Positions 1 through 6,121 of a DNA stretch of 6,122 nt are shown here, in pieces. The DNA comes from Thermoflexia bacterium (GTDB lineage: Bacteria; Chloroflexota; Anaerolineae; B4-G1; SLSP01): the NCBI GenBank assembly GCA_030605705.1, contig JAUWHU010000260.1:1-6122 (forward strand), given 5' to 3'. Under the pieces are notes generated by a model. The model saw nothing but the letters and a program-made list of their open reading frames with translations, did no database searches and was not told where the DNA came from. The position numbers and the translations under genes were made by a program. Position 1 is the first letter of the stretch. Each line of letters opens with the position of its first letter.

Positions 1-104
1 ATTCCCAAACCGGGCATTACGAAACCGGTGTATTTACCCAGGGTTTCCTGAATCCCTCGCTCATACGGCTTCAAGGTGTACATAAAACTGTAAATCGTCC
101 TCAT
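1..104 (-). CDS. SPFH/band 7 (stomatin-prohibitin-like) protein, N-terminal fragment cut by window edge
   Basis: Only the first 34 codons lie in the window; the gene continues beyond base 1. The protein begins MRTIYSFMYTLKPYERG and continues IQETLGKYTGFVMPGLG. The pattern YERG, then LGKY, then a PGL turn matches the opening beta-strands of SPFH/band 7 proteins, where a short membrane-associated segment is followed by a 'YERGV..RLGKY...PGL' signature. Family members form oligomeric scaffolds on the membrane and are linked to membrane microdomains, protease control or envelope stress. The start is supported by an AGGAG Shine-Dalgarno sequence (113-117) eight bases before the ATG at 104. It lies 187 bases downstream of the histidine kinase on the same strand. 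The hairpin and palindromes in that gap could separate the two transcripts. I saw no convincing promoter of its own. The family call rests on a short stretch and would be settled by the missing part. Confidence 0.68.
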   Translation of the reverse strand, partial: MRTIYSFMYTLKPYERGIQETLGKYTGFVMPGLG

Positions 105-167
105 GTTGTTTGCTCCTTTTTTATGATGTGATGAGATTTTCAAAAACGGTAACTACTCAGGCGTGGT

Positions 168-182
168 AGACCTCCGAGGTCT
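168..182. repeat. Palindrome AGACCTCCGAGGTCT, copy 1
   Basis: Seven-base arms AGACCTC and GAGGTCT flank a single central C, so the site is a perfect palindrome apart from that base. It lies between the SPFH start and the kinase stop. A second copy in opposite orientation is at 250-263. It could be a dispersed repeat, a cruciform or hairpin, or a dimeric protein-binding site. The sequence alone does not decide. Confidence 0.7.
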
Positions 183-249
183 TTGTACAGACTCTGCCTA
201 TCAAAGTATTTACCAAAACCGGAATTTCGCAACCGCGAGGCAGGTTTGT

Positions 250-263
250 AGACCTCGGAGGTC
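250..263. repeat. Palindrome AGACCTCGGAGGTC, copy 2 (inverted relative to copy 1)
   Basis: The reverse complement of this site matches 169-182 over 14 bases, so the two copies form an inverted pair with about 67 bases between them. The outer flanks are also loosely symmetrical (GGTAG before copy 1, CCTACC after copy 2). The pair could fold as two small hairpins or as one large stem-loop. Its function is unknown. Confidence 0.7.
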
Positions 264-280
264 AAAACCTACCGACAAAG

Positions 281-305
281 CAGCGGGGAGCTCAGCTCCC
301 TGCTG
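281..305 (-). terminator. Hairpin over the kinase stop codon, possible weak terminator
   Basis: The arms 281-292 and 294-305 pair at 11 of 12 positions around the single base 293. In RNA a realistic form has a stem of about 10 pairs and a five-base loop. The kinase stop codon (292-294) sits in the loop region. On the minus strand the stem is followed by CTTTGT, and a TTTT run comes only about 14 bases further on, so there is no proper U-tract. It could act as a weak or factor-assisted terminator, or protect the 3' end of the mRNA. Confidence 0.4.
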
Positions 306-1887
306 TTGCAGCCAACTCCTCCGCGACACGCGCGGCCACCATGATGATCAGAGGAAGTGGCAACGTGCGTTGCAAAGCTATGGAGAAGACATCGCCGCCT
401 GTGATGCGGAGTATCTCCTCTTCCCTCTCAGCTACGAGCACAAAAGCTCCTTGCGGCTCTTTCAGATAGGCCAGCCGGTAGCCATGCCCGTCGTAGACGA
501 TCTCGCTCCAGGTATCCATCTGCCGGCCCTGGTACTGCATCGCGGCCAGGGGCTGCCGGTTGCGCGTCAGCACCACCCGGCCGCCTCCTCCTCGCAGACG
601 ACGTAGTGTCCACGAGTCGCCCTCCATGTTCCAGCGGTCCCGCGTCCTGCCGTGACGCACCCGCGCCAGGGGAACCCCATCCCTTTCCAGGACGTAACGC
701 TGCTTCAGCCCCAACAGGCCGGTCGTCTTCCGCAGCGTCAGCGATGCGGGTTCCAAAAGAGGACTGCGCAGATGCCGCCGGTCAGCCGGTAGCCACGGCC
801 AGGTTTGCCCCACCGGAATCATGAGACGCTGGCCCAACCAGGCCCACTCCTCGATGGTCGGACGCGCAACGCTCCACTCGCCCACCTCCGCCGGTGTCCT
901 GCCGGGACAGGAGATGCCTACTTCAGCCAACACGGTTGTGCCACTACCGGTGTGGCTTTCGACCGCCAGTCGCCCGCCGAGAGCCATGACGCGCTCTTGC
1001 ATGTTGGTCAACCCCAGGCCCTGGTGACTGGCTGTGGCGTCGAATCCGACGCCGTTATCGCGGATCCGCAGCGATACTTGCTCCGGCAGACAACGCAGCT
1101 GCACATCCACGCGGGTCGCCTGCGCGTGGTGGGTGACGTTGTGCAGGGCTTCCTGGCCTACGCGGTAGAGCGCTTCGGCGACGGGCAGAGGCAGACGTTC
1201 GGCGTCACCCTGTACCTCCAGGTAAACCAAAATATGCTCCTGCGCGCCGAAGAGGAGAGCGTAGTCGTTGAGCGTGGCCGCCAGCCCTTGCTCCTGAAGC
1301 GATCTCGGGCGCAAATCCGCGATCAAGCGGGTCGTCTCTCGTTGAGCGGTCTGAGCCGCCGTCTCGACCTCGCGGACCATCTCCAGCAGATCGGCGGGTA
1401 TGCTCTGCAGCGCGTCACAGCGGGTGCGAATCGCGCCCGCCGTCATGGACACACTGAAGAGGTACTGCTTGACGCTATCGTGGAGCTCCCGCGCCAGACG
1501 ATTGCGCTCCTCGACCAGTGCCAGCGCGCGCACCTGGTCGGCGAGACGCGCGTTGCGCTCCCGGAGCTCATCCAGGTCTTGTTCGTCCTCCTCCAGGTGC
1601 GCGGCCAGTAGATCCAGGGTCTCGGCCAATGCGCCCAGGCCATCTCTCCCCGGGTCAGCAATACGCACCGCGAGGTTTCCCCGCAGCCAGGCGCGGCTGA
1701 CCTGCAGGGCGCGCCCCACACGCCGGGCGAGAAAATGGGCGGCCCACAGACTCAACAACAGACCGGCGAGCACTGCGCCCCAGACCGTCCACCGGGCGAC
1801 GAACAGCGCGACCAGGGCCACCGCCAGGTGGGAGAGGAGCAATTTGGTGCGTACCGTTATCTTAAATGAGCGAGGGTGATTCTGCAT
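292..1887 (-). CDS. Two-component sensor histidine kinase (HPK7/LiaS-like) with unassigned C-terminal domain
   Basis: This is a 531-residue membrane sensor kinase that should autophosphorylate on histidine and pass the phosphate to a NarL/LuxR-type response regulator. Residues 16-53 form a tight hairpin of two hydrophobic helices with almost no outside loop, so it probably senses within the membrane or through a partner. Residues about 51-105 resemble a HAMP linker, followed by a coiled coil (about 97-130). The HisKA_3 motif RLARELHDSVKQYLFSVSM puts the phospho-acceptor at His136. The HATPase domain has its N box at QEALHNVTHHA (E246, N250), G1 at DNGVGFD (277-283) and G2 at GLGL (290-293). 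The kinase core ends near residue 325. About 200 more residues follow. From about 380 on they are mostly beta-strand, with repeats of the type 'RYVLERDGVPLARVRHG', and near the end a hydrophobic helix (508-520). This recalls tubby/LURP-one-like folds, an inference only. The start has AGGAG (1894-1898) six bases upstream. No regulator gene is adjacent in the window. Confidence 0.93.
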   Translation of the reverse strand: MQNHPRSFKITVRTKLLLSHLAVALVALFVARWTVWGAVLAGLLLSLWAAHFLARRVGRALQVSRAWLRGNLAVRIADPGRDGLGALAETLDLLAAHLEEDEQDLDELRERNARLADQVRALALVEERNRLARELHDSVKQYLFSVSMTAGAIRTRCDALQSIPADLLEMVREVETAAQTAQRETTRLIADLRPRSLQEQGLAATLNDYALLFGAQEHILVYLEVQGDAERLPLPVAEALYRVGQEALHNVTHHAQATRVDVQLRCLPEQVSLRIRDNGVGFDATASHQGLGLTNMQERVMALGGRLAVESHTGSGTTVLAEVGISCPGRTPAEVGEWSVARPTIEEWAWLGQRLMIPVGQTWPWLPADRRHLRSPLLEPASLTLRKTTGLLGLKQRYVLERDGVPLARVRHGRTRDRWNMEGDSWTLRRLRGGGGRVVLTRNRQPLAAMQYQGRQMDTWSEIVYDGHGYRLAYLKEPQGAFVLVAEREEEILRITGGDVFSIALQRTLPLPLIIMVAARVAEELAATAGS

Positions 1888-1946
1888 GTGCAGCTCCTAT
1901 CGTATTTTCTCAATAAATAAGGGTAAAACATCTGTTACTACTCCTT

Positions 1947-1952
1947 TTTATA
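1947..1952 (-). promoter_or_regulatory. Possible -10 element for the kinase gene
   Basis: On the minus strand the sequence reads TGTATAAAAAGG, giving a TATAAA hexamer about 60 bases before the kinase start codon. No good -35 hexamer is found 16-18 bases upstream, where the inverted-repeat element lies. A better-spaced pair (TTTACC, 17 bases, TACGAT at 1899-1904) was rejected because transcription would begin inside the ribosome binding site. Confidence 0.25.
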
Positions 1953-1958
1953 CAGAGT

Positions 1959-2017
1959 CGCTGAGAGGCAGAGCCGCAGAGAAAACCAATAAAACTCTGC
2001 GCCTTTGCGCCTCTGCG
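1959..2017. repeat. Imperfect inverted repeat (CTCTGCG-type), 23-base arms
   Basis: The arms 1959-1981 and 1995-2017 match at 18 of 23 positions as reverse complements, around a 13-base AT-rich loop (1982-1994). The right arm is internally repetitive (CTCTGCGCCTTTGCGCCTCTGCG in overlapping 7-9 base units), a style I associate with dispersed intergenic repeats in several bacterial phyla. The element lies just upstream of the kinase promoter region and could affect either transcript. It has no T-tract and is not an obvious terminator. Confidence 0.65.
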
Positions 2018-2227
2018 TTAAGAATGAGATTTTCTGCAAGAGAATCATAACTATTATATCAGAGTTTGCCTTTGTTGTCATTAGACCAGCGGATAAATTT
2101 AGACCTGTACTCAAGTAGTAAGCGTTCAGCCGTCAATTTTTCGCTTTCCCAACGGTGCTGCTGATGGCTGATGGCTATTTCAGTGAAGTCGTGATACACT
2201 AAGGTCGTTATTGAGAGGAGGTTCAGC

Positions 2228-2356
2228 ATAGCTACGGAATTTTCTGGGAAGGTGCTCTTTGCCAACGGCGTCCCCGCGCCGGGCGTGGAGGTCCGCGTCT
2301 GGGATAAGGACACGCCGGGCAGGGAAGATGACGATCTCACGGTGACGCCCCCCTGA
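2228..2356 (+). pseudogene. Transthyretin-like (carboxypeptidase regulatory-like) domain, 5' remnant with ATA in place of the start codon
   Basis: The reading frame encodes 42 residues and then TGA (2354-2356). The residues include FSGKVLFANGVPAPGVEVRV and then WDKDTPGREDDDLTV. This looks like the first strands of a transthyretin-like or CarboxypepD_reg-like beta-sandwich ('SG.V...G.P.PGV.VRV.DKD...DD.LG'), which normally needs about 80-130 residues, so roughly two thirds are missing. A strong AGGAGG (2216-2221) lies six bases before codon 2228, exactly where a start codon should be, but the codon is ATA. The only in-frame near-start upstream is ATT at 2210, which overlaps the Shine-Dalgarno sequence; an in-frame TGA precedes it at 2192-2194. 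A possible -10 (TACACT, 2195-2200) remains. Nothing after the stop resembles the rest of the domain in any frame I tried. I read it as a decayed remnant: the start was probably ATG and the 3' part has been lost. A very short peptide using ATA or ATT cannot be excluded. Confidence 0.6.
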
Positions 2357-2377
2357 ATTAGCCCTCCGCCTATCCGC

Positions 2378-2468
2378 TATTTGCCATTCGCCATTTGCAC
2401 ATTTGCCATTTGCTCATTTGCACATTTGCTCATTTGTCATTTCTTCATTTGTCATTCTCTTCATTTGC
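2378..2468. repeat. Degenerate heptamer array, CATTTGC type, about 12 units
   Basis: Twelve consecutive units of 7-9 bases begin at 2378, 2385, 2392, 2400, 2407, 2415, 2423, 2431, 2438, 2446, 2453 and 2462. The consensus is CATTTGC with an optional extra A or T. Variants include CATTCGC, CATTTGT and CATTTCTT. On the other strand the unit reads GCAAATG. Such arrays resemble the short tandemly repeated repetitive (STRR) heptamers described in filamentous cyanobacteria. The array begins 21 bases after the stop of the transthyretin remnant and ends at the promoter of the glycosyltransferase gene. Confidence 0.85.
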
Positions 2469-2492
2469 GGCCTTGCCGCGCTACGTTATAAT
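2465..2492 (+). promoter_or_regulatory. Promoter of the glycosyltransferase gene, perfect TATAAT -10
   Basis: TATAAT lies at 2487-2492. A weak -35 (TTGCGG, 2465-2470) is 16 bases upstream and comes from the last heptamer of the repeat array. Transcription would begin near 2499, giving a leader of about 55 bases. The -10 is convincing, but the -35 shares only TTG with the consensus. Confidence 0.55.
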
Positions 2493-2554
2493 CCCCTGTA
2501 CATTTCAAGTGATACGTCACAACTCTCCCCGCGCCACGGGAAAAGGAATGGAGG

Positions 2555-5500
2555 ATGCACTGGAATAAACTGAAGAATTGGGAAAAGGCCGCTTTCATCG
2601 CATTGCTGGTGCTGGCGATCTTCACCCGCTTCTATATCTTGGGCGACCGGGTGATGAGCCACGATGAGAGCCTGCACACGAAGTTCTCCTGGTATCTCTA
2701 CGCCGGCCAGGGATACACGCACAACCCCATGATGCACGGCCCGCTGCTCTTTCACCTCACGGCGTTGGCCTACTTTCTCCTCGGTGTCAGCGACTTCACC
2801 GCGCGCTTCTTCCCCGCGCTGTGCGGCGTGATTTTGGTGATGACGCCTTACCTTTTCCGCCGTTGGCTGGGAAAAGGCGGGACGGTCGCGGCAGCGGTGC
2901 TGTTACTGCTTTCGCCCTCCATCTCCTACTACTCCCGCTACATCCGCCACGATGTGTTCAATATGTTGGCGGCGGTGTTGCTGCTGTGGGCTATCCTGCG
3001 CTACTTAGATACTTTCGCCGAGGCGCAGCCGGGGAATGGCGGCAAGGACCGCTGGCTCTACGCGCTGGCAGCCTTTTTCGCGTTGCTCTTCACCACGAAG
3101 GAGACCTCTTACATCTACACGGCGATCTTCGGTTTGATCTTAGCCATCTCCTTTCTCTGGCAGATACTGACCACGCGCTGGGCGCAACCACAGTTCTTCT
3201 CCCCTTTCATTCTGGCGTTGGTGGCAGCGTTGCTGCTGGGTGGCGTATTCGCCTTCTCCTTGATGGGAGCGCAAGTCCAGGAGGCGGCGCTGGATGAGAA
3301 CACGCGCATGGCGGCAACCATGATCCCCTTATGGGGAAAGCTCGCGGTGGCGGGGGCGCTGGCGGCGCTTGGAGCCGCCGTGACGCTGGTTCTCTTCGGC
3401 GTGGGGGAAAAGTCCTTGCGCCGGATGCCTCTTTTCAACCTGTTGATGGTGCTGGGAACTCTCACGCTGCCCCTGGGGACGGCCGTCTTTATCCATCTGT
3501 CCGACGTGGACATGTTGGCGCTGTCCAGCGCGCTGGCGAGCGGCACTCTTTCACAGGTCCTCGGCTCCCTCGGCCCGGATCTGGTGGCCTCGCTCCTCAT
3601 CACGCTGGCGGTGCTGGGCAGCTCCATTCTGTTAGGGTTGTGGTGGGATGCGCGACGTTGGCCCAGCATCGCCGCCATCCATTACGGCATTCTCTTCCTG
3701 TTCTACACGACGTTTTTCACCAATCCCCTCGGCGTCTTCGGCGGCCTGGTGGGGTCGCTGGCCTACTGGCTGGGACAGCAAGAGGTGGCGCGGGGCACGC
3801 AGCCCATCTATTACTATTTGCTGTGGATGCCGCTCTACGAATATCTCCCTTTGCTCTTCTCAATAGGCGGCGGGATCGGGGCCGTGATTTACGCCTTCTC
3901 CCCTTGTTCCCCGCGCGAGGATGGCGCGGAGGAACCTGCTCGCCCGGCGCCTACCTTCTGCGTCACGCGCTTCTTCCCGGTGGCCCTCCTGGCCTGGACT
4001 TTGCTGACGTGGGCGCTCTACAGCTACGCCGGAGAGAGGATGCCCTGGCTGCTCGTGCATATCGCGCTGCCCAGCATCTTCTTAGCGGCGTGGGGCCTGG
4101 GTCGCCTGCTGGACGGCCTGGACTGGGAAACTTTGACGCGCCGGCCGGGAGCGGCGGGCTGGCTGGCGCCGGTGGCCTTACTCCTGACCCTGGTGGGATT
4201 GGTCGTCTGTGCGACCTCCGTGAGCGGCATAACTGCCATCTTGCAGGAAGGGGCTTCACCGGCGGGTTTCTCCCTGCTCCAGCTACAAGCGTTTGGGCAG
4301 GGGATCGGCGGCCTGATCGGTTTCGGCGTCTCGCTGGCGACGTTGATCTGGGCAGTGCGGCAGGTAGGAGAGGGGCAGGCCGCCCGTCTGGCCGTGTTGA
4401 CCCTGGCGCTCTTCCTGGCGTTGCTGACCGTCCGCACGATGGTGACGTTCAACTTCATCAATTACGACATGGCGACGGAGTTTCTGGTCTACGCTCACGG
4501 CGCGCCCGATGTCAAGGTGGCCTTGCAGCAGATCGAGGACATCTCCTGGCGCACGACCGGCGCGCCGCACGACGTCAAGGTCGCGTATGGCGACAACTGC
4601 TCGTGGCCTTTCTCGTGGTACATGGTGCCCTACACCAACAACTATTTCTACGGCTCCTCCCCGACCCCGGAAACCTTGTTGGAATGTCCCGTGATCATCG
4701 CCGGTTCGCCGGAGTGGGCAGACGTGGACGCTATCGTGGGCCAGGATTACATGCACTTCGATTATATCTTCCGCTGGTGGCCCGTTGAGGATTACAAGAG
4801 GACGACCTGGGAGCAGGCGCGCGCGATGCTGGCCGACCCCGCATCGCGGGCCGCGCTGTGGGATATCATCTGGAACCGTGATTACCGCAAATACGCCGAG
4901 GTCACAGAGAAGACGATCACGCTTCAAAAGTGGCCCTATCGCAGCGAATTCCGGCTGTACGTGCGGCGCGACCTGGCCTCGGAGGTCTGGGGCTATCGCC
5001 TGGGCGCCGAGGGGGCGCAAAGCGAATTCCCCACCCCTGAGACCACGGTCATGCCAGACATCTACGCGGGTCACGCCCTGCCGTCGTCGTTGGCAGAGAC
5101 GGTGGCTCTGCCGGGAGCTGTGCCCCGTGGCCTGGCGGTGGCCGCCGATGGGTCGCTTTACGTGGCGGATACCACCAATCACCGCATCTGGCACGTCAAC
5201 CGGCAAGGCGCGGTGCTGGGGACGTGGGGCGAGCAAGGAACCGGCCCCGGCCAGTTCCAGGAGCCGTGGGGGGTGGCCCTCGACGACCGGGGCAACGTCT
5301 ATGTGGCGGATACCTGGAACCATCGCGTGCAGAAATTCGACGCCCAGGGGAATTTTCTCCTCGATTGGGGCACCGTCGGGCAGTTCGCGCCGGGCGACCC
5401 CAATGGAGAAGGGGTGTTTTTCGGCCCGCGTGGAATTGCCATCGGGCCAGAGGGCCGCGTCTACGTGACCGACACCGGCAACAAGCGCGTGCAGGTTTTC

Positions 5501-5914
5501 GACGACCAGGGTAATTTCCTGTGGGAGTTTGGCGGTCAACTGGATGAACCGGTGGGGATCGCCATAAGCGCGGCGGGCGAGGTCTTCGTCGCCGATACGT
5601 GGAACCGGCGGGTGCAAGTGTTCTCCACGCAGGGGGAACCTTTGCGTCAATGGAATATCCCGACCTGGTACCTGCACGACCTTGAAGAGAAGCCTTACCT
5701 GGCGCTGGACAGCGAGGACAATCTCTATGTGACCGATGCCGGACACGCGCGGGTGCTGGTTTTCGACAAAAACGGCGCTTTCCTGGGCAGCGTGGAGGAA
5801 GGGCAGGGGTTATTGTTCCCGGCAGGCGTGGCGATTTCCGCCGACGGGCATCTCTACGTGACGGACGCCCACAGCGGCAGAGCCCTGGGCTGGACGTTGA
5901 ACGCTGACCGCTGA
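2555..5914 (+). CDS. Agl23/TIGR03663-type membrane glycosyltransferase (GT-C) fused to a six-blade NHL propeller
   Basis: The 1119-residue product is a polytopic membrane protein of the Agl23/TIGR03663 family, related to GT39/ArnT-like enzymes that move sugars from a lipid carrier to acceptors outside the membrane. The first helix (about 11-29) is followed by the outside loop with SHDES (35-39), where D37 and E38 are the likely catalytic acidic pair, and by HNPMMHGPLLFH (57-67), both typical of the family. About 15-18 membrane segments extend to residue 628. A soluble domain follows (about 635-815), with DVKVALQQIEDIS (652-664) and CSWPFSWYM (682-690) as in other family members. After a linker come six NHL blades (about 855-1119), with key motifs YVADTTNHRI (869), YVADTWNHRV (916), YVTDTGNKRV (970), FVADTWNRRV (1011), YVTDAGHARV (1058) and YVTDAHSGRA (1101). 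The propeller should be extracytoplasmic. The start is supported by AAGGA (2543-2547) seven bases upstream; the GGAGG touching the ATG is too close to serve. The true substrate is unknown. Confidence 0.9.
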   Translation: MHWNKLKNWEKAAFIALLVLAIFTRFYILGDRVMSHDESLHTKFSWYLYAGQGYTHNPMMHGPLLFHLTALAYFLLGVSDFTARFFPALCGVILVMTPYLFRRWLGKGGTVAAAVLLLLSPSISYYSRYIRHDVFNMLAAVLLLWAILRYLDTFAEAQPGNGGKDRWLYALAAFFALLFTTKETSYIYTAIFGLILAISFLWQILTTRWAQPQFFSPFILALVAALLLGGVFAFSLMGAQVQEAALDENTRMAATMIPLWGKLAVAGALAALGAAVTLVLFGVGEKSLRRMPLFNLLMVLGTLTLPLGTAVFIHLSDVDMLALSSALASGTLSQVLGSLGPDLVASLLITLAVLGSSILLGLWWDARRWPSIAAIHYGILFLFYTTFFTNPLGVFGGLVGSLAYWLGQQEVARGTQPIYYYLLWMPLYEYLPLLFSIGGGIGAVIYAFSPCSPREDGAEEPARPAPTFCVTRFFPVALLAWTLLTWALYSYAGERMPWLLVHIALPSIFLAAWGLGRLLDGLDWETLTRRPGAAGWLAPVALLLTLVGLVVCATSVSGITAILQEGASPAGFSLLQLQAFGQGIGGLIGFGVSLATLIWAVRQVGEGQAARLAVLTLALFLALLTVRTMVTFNFINYDMATEFLVYAHGAPDVKVALQQIEDISWRTTGAPHDVKVAYGDNCSWPFSWYMVPYTNNYFYGSSPTPETLLECPVIIAGSPEWADVDAIVGQDYMHFDYIFRWWPVEDYKRTTWEQARAMLADPASRAALWDIIWNRDYRKYAEVTEKTITLQKWPYRSEFRLYVRRDLASEVWGYRLGAEGAQSEFPTPETTVMPDIYAGHALPSSLAETVALPGAVPRGLAVAADGSLYVADTTNHRIWHVNRQGAVLGTWGEQGTGPGQFQEPWGVALDDRGNVYVADTWNHRVQKFDAQGNFLLDWGTVGQFAPGDPNGEGVFFGPRGIAIGPEGRVYVTDTGNKRVQVFDDQGNFLWEFGGQLDEPVGIAISAAGEVFVADTWNRRVQVFSTQGEPLRQWNIPTWYLHDLEEKPYLALDSEDNLYVTDAGHARVLVFDKNGAFLGSVEEGQGLLFPAGVAISADGHLYVTDAHSGRALGWTLNADR

Positions 5915-5930
5915 GACGCTATGACGCTGA
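5894..5930 (+). repeat. Degenerate heptamer repeat ACGCTGA spanning the stop codon
   Basis: The units are ACGTTGA (5894), ACGCTGA (5901), CCGCTGA (5908), the nine-base GACGCTATG (5915) and ACGCTGA (5924). The third unit supplies the TGA stop of the glycosyltransferase gene, so its last six residues (TLNADR) are encoded by repeat sequence. It is the same style of short heptamer repeat as the array upstream of the gene, with a different unit. Confidence 0.6.
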
Positions 5931-6000
5931 ACTGTACCCAATCACCGGTTACCAGTCACCAACTTATTTTCGAGGCGGATACCATAATTCGCACTGTGGT

Positions 6001-6121
6001 AAAAGTGACACATCTGTTCCCAAAAGCTCTAAGCCCCCGTCCCCGGGGGCGAGTTGACGAGAAAACTGGCCCAGGGAACGCCCCCGAGACGGGGGCTGGG
6101 AGCAGTGTAAGTGTAACTTTT
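6001..6121. mobile_element. Nested palindromic element, MITE- or REP/BIME-like, about 121 bases
   Basis: The outer ends AAAAGTGACAC (6001-6011) and GTGTAACTTTT (6111-6121) are inverted copies matching at 10 of 11 positions. Further in, arms 6032-6051 and 6079-6097 are near-perfect inverted copies (18 matches, one mismatch, one indel), and each arm is itself a GC-rich hairpin (GCCCCC / GGGGGC). A TTCCCA (6017-6022) and its near-inverse TGGGAGC (6097-6103) lie between. There is no coding capacity, so any movement would need enzymes supplied elsewhere. I could not identify a target-site duplication, and the right end is one base from the window edge. The hairpins could also end transcription of the glycosyltransferase gene, though no U-tract follows. 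Confidence 0.6.

Larger units (their letters stand above)
1888..2554. other. 667-base non-coding region between divergently transcribed genes
   Basis: This stretch is clearly AT-richer than the genes on either side. From left to right it holds the kinase leader, a long imperfect inverted repeat (1959-2017), about 200 bases with nothing recognisable except a direct heptamer pair CTGATGG (2161-2174), a transthyretin-like gene remnant (2228-2356), a heptamer array (2378-2468), and the promoter and leader of the large glycosyltransferase gene. I found no RNA gene and no intact coding sequence in it. Confidence 0.8.

Noticed and set aside
805..1611. A 268-codon plus-strand frame opposite the kinase
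   Set aside because: It mirrors the kinase coding frame; the H, N, G1 and G2 boxes on the minus strand establish which strand is coding.
1857..1931. A 24-codon minus-strand frame starting at 1931 with AGGAG nine bases upstream, overlapping the kinase start
   Set aside because: The only promoter-like hexamer (1947-1952) would begin transcription after its ribosome site, and the peptide shows no recognisable features. Coupling to the kinase is possible but unsupported.
2059..2340. A 93-codon minus-strand frame
   Set aside because: It is antisense to the transthyretin-like remnant and crosses low-complexity intergenic sequence; no ribosome site or domain supports it.
2378..2468. CRISPR array
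   Set aside because: The units are 7-9 bases with no unique spacers between them, so this is a short tandem repeat and not a CRISPR.
2550..2554. GGAGG directly touching the ATG of the glycosyltransferase gene as its ribosome site
   Set aside because: There is no spacer. The AAGGA at 2543-2547 has a normal seven-base spacing and explains the start.
3331..4788. A 485-codon plus-strand frame inside the glycosyltransferase gene
   Set aside because: It is a shifted reading of the same DNA, rich in Gly, Ala and Arg, without membrane segments or motifs. The membrane protein in the other frame is clearly real.
4283..5746. A 487-codon minus-strand frame under the propeller-coding region
   Set aside because: It is opposite the NHL and soluble domains of the glycosyltransferase, and its composition (Arg-, His- and Pro-rich, no domain) is that of the reverse frame of GC-rich coding DNA.
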